Position numbers and translations under genes: made by a program | Notes under the pieces: model-generated | The model's input: the letters and a program-made list of their open reading frames with translations, nothing else | Databases searched by the model: none | Told to the model about the DNA's origin: nothing | In this document: one piece after another, positions 6,491 to 8,152 of the stretch | Numbering within the stretch: position 1 is the stretch's first letter | Layout of the letters: every line of letters starts with the position of its first letter | Source: Yoonia sp. | Lineage (GTDB): Bacteria > Pseudomonadota > Alphaproteobacteria > Rhodobacterales > Rhodobacteraceae | DNA: 8,152 nt | Direction: 5' to 3' | NCBI GenBank assembly: GCA_028822885.1 | Contig: JAPKCP010000147.1 | Span: 1-8,152, forward strand

Positions 6491-7756
6491 ATGAAAAAGA
6501 CAAAACAGATGTTAAAGATGAGCGTAGCTTTGGGACTGGGGCTAGGTGGCTTTGCCACAATGGCCGCTGCACAAGACTGCTCCGTTTCGGTGGGCGCGGT
6601 TCTGCCAACTTCGGTTGATTGGGGACGCCCCATTGCCGAAACGGCACAATGGGTGGTTGAACAGGTGAACGAAGCGGGCGGCGTGAATGATTGCCAAGTT
6701 GATCTCATCTTGCGCGATTCCCAAGTTGACCCCAAGGTTGGTGTCGATGCTGCCAAGGCGTTAGTTGATCTTGATGGCGTACAGTTGCTGCTGGGTGCAG
6801 TGTCTTCGGGCGTTTCAATGCCAATCCTCACTTCCGTCACGGCTCCGGCGGGTGTGATGCAGATGTCGTGTTGTTCATCATCCAACGCCTTCACCGCTTT
6901 GGCGGCCGAGGGAAAGGACAACGACCTGTGGTTCCGGACCTTTGCCACCACCACCGTACAGGCTGCGATGGGTGCCAAGGTAGCGAAAGATCAGGGCTTC
7001 AATTCGGTCGCAATTCTGTACAAGAATGACGACTGGGGCCAAGACATGGCCAAATCTGTCGCCGCCTTCTTGAACGCACAGGGGATCGAAGTGACCGCCA
7101 ACATCGCGATCAACGACGGCCAGCCGTCCTATCGCGCCGAAGCGGCCCAAGCCATCGCCAGCCAACCTGAGGCGCTGTATCTTGCACTTTACCCAACCGA
7201 GGGCACGGCAGCTGTGCGGGAATGGTTGTCGATGGGTGGATCACAAAACATGATTATGGCCAATGCGCTGAAATCCGAGGAATTTCGCGAAAACGTTGGT
7301 ATGCAGTATCTTGGATCGGCTTTTGGCACTGATACCGCATCGCCGCGAGAAGACAGCGCGACGACATTCGTCGATGCCTACGAGGCTCAATTTGGGACCG
7401 CTCCCACTGGTCCGGGGCTTGCAAACAGCTATGACGCCGCAATGATAGGATTGATGGCGATGGAAGCTGCTGGCAAGGATGCCACAGGGGCGCAGATTGC
7501 TGCTGCAGTGCCACGCGTGACAGACCCCACCGGCACTCCGGTTTCGGCAGATGGGGCTGGGTTCCTAGCCGCCAAAGCAATCTTCGCCGAGGGTGGATCG
7601 GTAATGTATCAAGGCGCAACGGGTAACGTGCGCTTTGACGCAAATGGCGATGTTTCAGCCCCTGCAGTCGTGTGGAAGTTTGGTGAAAGCGGAATTGATG
7701 AGGTCGAGTTTCTGTCGCTGACCGAAGTTGACGCTATTGTTGATGCGCTGAAGTAG
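6491..7756 (+). CDS. Periplasmic substrate-binding protein, Liv/HAAT family (Peripla_BP_6)
   Basis: This secreted receptor delivers the solute to the LivHM channel and determines specificity. From ATG 6491 it is 421 residues and begins MKKTKQ, a typical signal-peptide head. A hydrophobic core and the cleavage-like ATMAAAQD follow, so the mature protein probably starts near Gln28. The ATG at 6482 (three extra residues, ATGA overlap with livM) is possible, but its ribosome binding site is too close. The fold is the two-lobed Liv-binding type: SVSVGAVLPTS (31-41), LLLGAVSSGVSMPI (99-112), SVAILYKNDDWGQDM (172-186) and LANSYDAAMIG (310-320). Cys30 and Cys68 are spaced to allow a disulfide. Cys127-Cys128 lie in MSCCSSSN, close to where LIV-binding proteins hold the ligand. 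The stop is doubled in frame (TAG TGA). It is last in the operon, right before a strong terminator. The ligand is unknown. Confidence 0.94.
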   Translation: MKKTKQMLKMSVALGLGLGGFATMAAAQDCSVSVGAVLPTSVDWGRPIAETAQWVVEQVNEAGGVNDCQVDLILRDSQVDPKVGVDAAKALVDLDGVQLLLGAVSSGVSMPILTSVTAPAGVMQMSCCSSSNAFTALAAEGKDNDLWFRTFATTTVQAAMGAKVAKDQGFNSVAILYKNDDWGQDMAKSVAAFLNAQGIEVTANIAINDGQPSYRAEAAQAIASQPEALYLALYPTEGTAAVREWLSMGGSQNMIMANALKSEEFRENVGMQYLGSAFGTDTASPREDSATTFVDAYEAQFGTAPTGPGLANSYDAAMIGLMAMEAAGKDATGAQIAAAVPRVTDPTGTPVSADGAGFLAAKAIFAEGGSVMYQGATGNVRFDANGDVSAPAVVWKFGESGIDEVEFLSLTEVDAIVDALK

Positions 7757-7771
7757 TGACCTGAACCAATG

Positions 7772-7802
7772 AGGCCGTGCCATTTGTATGGCGCGGCCTT
7801 TT
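7772..7802 (+). terminator. Rho-independent terminator of the transporter operon
   Basis: AGGCCGTGCCAT (7772-7783) pairs with ATGGCGCGGCCT (7788-7799) around the four-base loop TTGT. This makes a 12-bp GC-rich stem with one G·U wobble. A T-run follows (TTTT at 7799-7802, then ACTTTTG). It lies 15 bases after the binding-protein stop. On the opposite strand no matching T-run adjoins the stem, so it works mainly for rightward transcription. Confidence 0.92.
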
Positions 7803-8152
7803 ACTTTTGCGATTGTCTCAGCAACAGAAAATCCGCCTGAGCCGGGCAGGGCGGTCTCTAAACATTGCTCGTTGTCTTTGATGTTCGGCCTAGAGACATA
7901 GAAAGACATGGGCTTATTCATCTTGCCTTTGATGTATTGATGCCGAGGCGACGCATCGTGGATAGTCTGACCTTGGGATTTGAGAGCGTGGCCCTCAAGT
8001 CCAAGACTTGATATTTCACGCTACCAAACACGCCAGTGGGTATGAAACCTCTGCCCTACCGGACGTGTAGCGGTCTCAAGACCAATAACTTTGCTATTTG
8101 CGATTTTCTTGAACGTTTTCATCGCGCCCAGATGCGCCCCTTTTGTAAGATC
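7803..8152. other. Unassigned 350-base region after the operon
   Basis: No gene can be assigned with confidence. Two frames are open to the right edge: a plus-strand frame from 8012 (first ATG at 8042) and a minus-strand frame ending in TAG at 8021-8023. They share codon phase, so at most one is likely to be real, and neither translation resembles a family I know. The minus-strand frame would be the tail of a gene converging on the operon. A perfect 7-bp inverted repeat with a three-base loop (TCAAGTC-CAA-GACTTGA, 7995-8011) and GGTCT-CA-AGACC (8072-8083) are present. The region may be ordinary intergenic sequence or the start of a neighbouring gene cut by the window. Confidence 0.4.

Noticed and set aside
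6217..6978. Minus-strand open frame of 253 codons across livM and the binding-protein gene
   Set aside because: It is antisense to two well-supported genes and its translation has a random-looking composition with no known motif.
7655..7921. Minus-strand open frame of 88 codons over the end of the operon
   Set aside because: It runs through the strong terminator and the 3' end of the binding-protein gene, and its translation resembles no known family.
7995..8011. Perfect 7-bp inverted repeat as a second terminator
   Set aside because: The stem is short and AT-rich in part and has no T-run after it. It may be chance or a small binding site.

Overview
The window looks like part of an alphaproteobacterial chromosome, probably from the Rhodobacterales/Roseobacter group. 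This is inferred from moderately GC-rich codon use, very tight gene packing, GTG starts, and the pairing of a HAAT-type (branched-chain amino-acid family) ABC transporter with an FCD-type GntR regulator. No rRNA, tRNA, CRISPR array or complete mobile element is visible.

Layout. A short divergent control region (about 1572-1659) separates two transcription units. Leftward are a GntR/FCD regulator (912-1571) and an aldo/keto reductase (AKR) that runs off the left edge (915 down to 1). Rightward is one compact operon of seven genes: a small TIGR04076-like protein (1660-2031), a second and paralogous AKR (2028-3110), two ABC ATPases of LivG and LivF type (3103-3876, 3869-4603), two permeases of LivH and LivM type (4600-5514, 5511-6485), and a secreted substrate-binding protein (6491-7756). 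A strong hairpin-plus-T-run terminator (7772-7802) closes the operon. The last 350 bases (7803-8152) hold no gene that can be assigned with confidence.

How the genes fit together. The transporter is complete: binding protein, two membrane subunits and two ATPases. It is co-transcribed with one AKR and the small Cys-containing protein, and is flanked by a regulator co-transcribed with a second AKR. The simplest reading is a locally regulated uptake-and-metabolism module. The periplasmic binding protein captures a small solute, LivFGHM-like subunits import it, the two reductases/dehydrogenases oxidise or reduce it or a breakdown product, and the GntR protein senses an intermediate and controls both promoters. 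The substrate cannot be read from the sequence. HAAT transporters carry amino acids, amides, urea and aromatic acids, so the Liv-type symbols name families and not a proven leucine/isoleucine/valine role.

Points most worth a second look: Tyr replaces the usual catalytic His in the second AKR while its paralog keeps His; the two AKR paralogs face outward from a shared control region; almost every junction overlaps, including two unusual 8-base GTGNNTGA overlaps; and the binding protein carries a Cys-Cys pair near its predicted ligand site.
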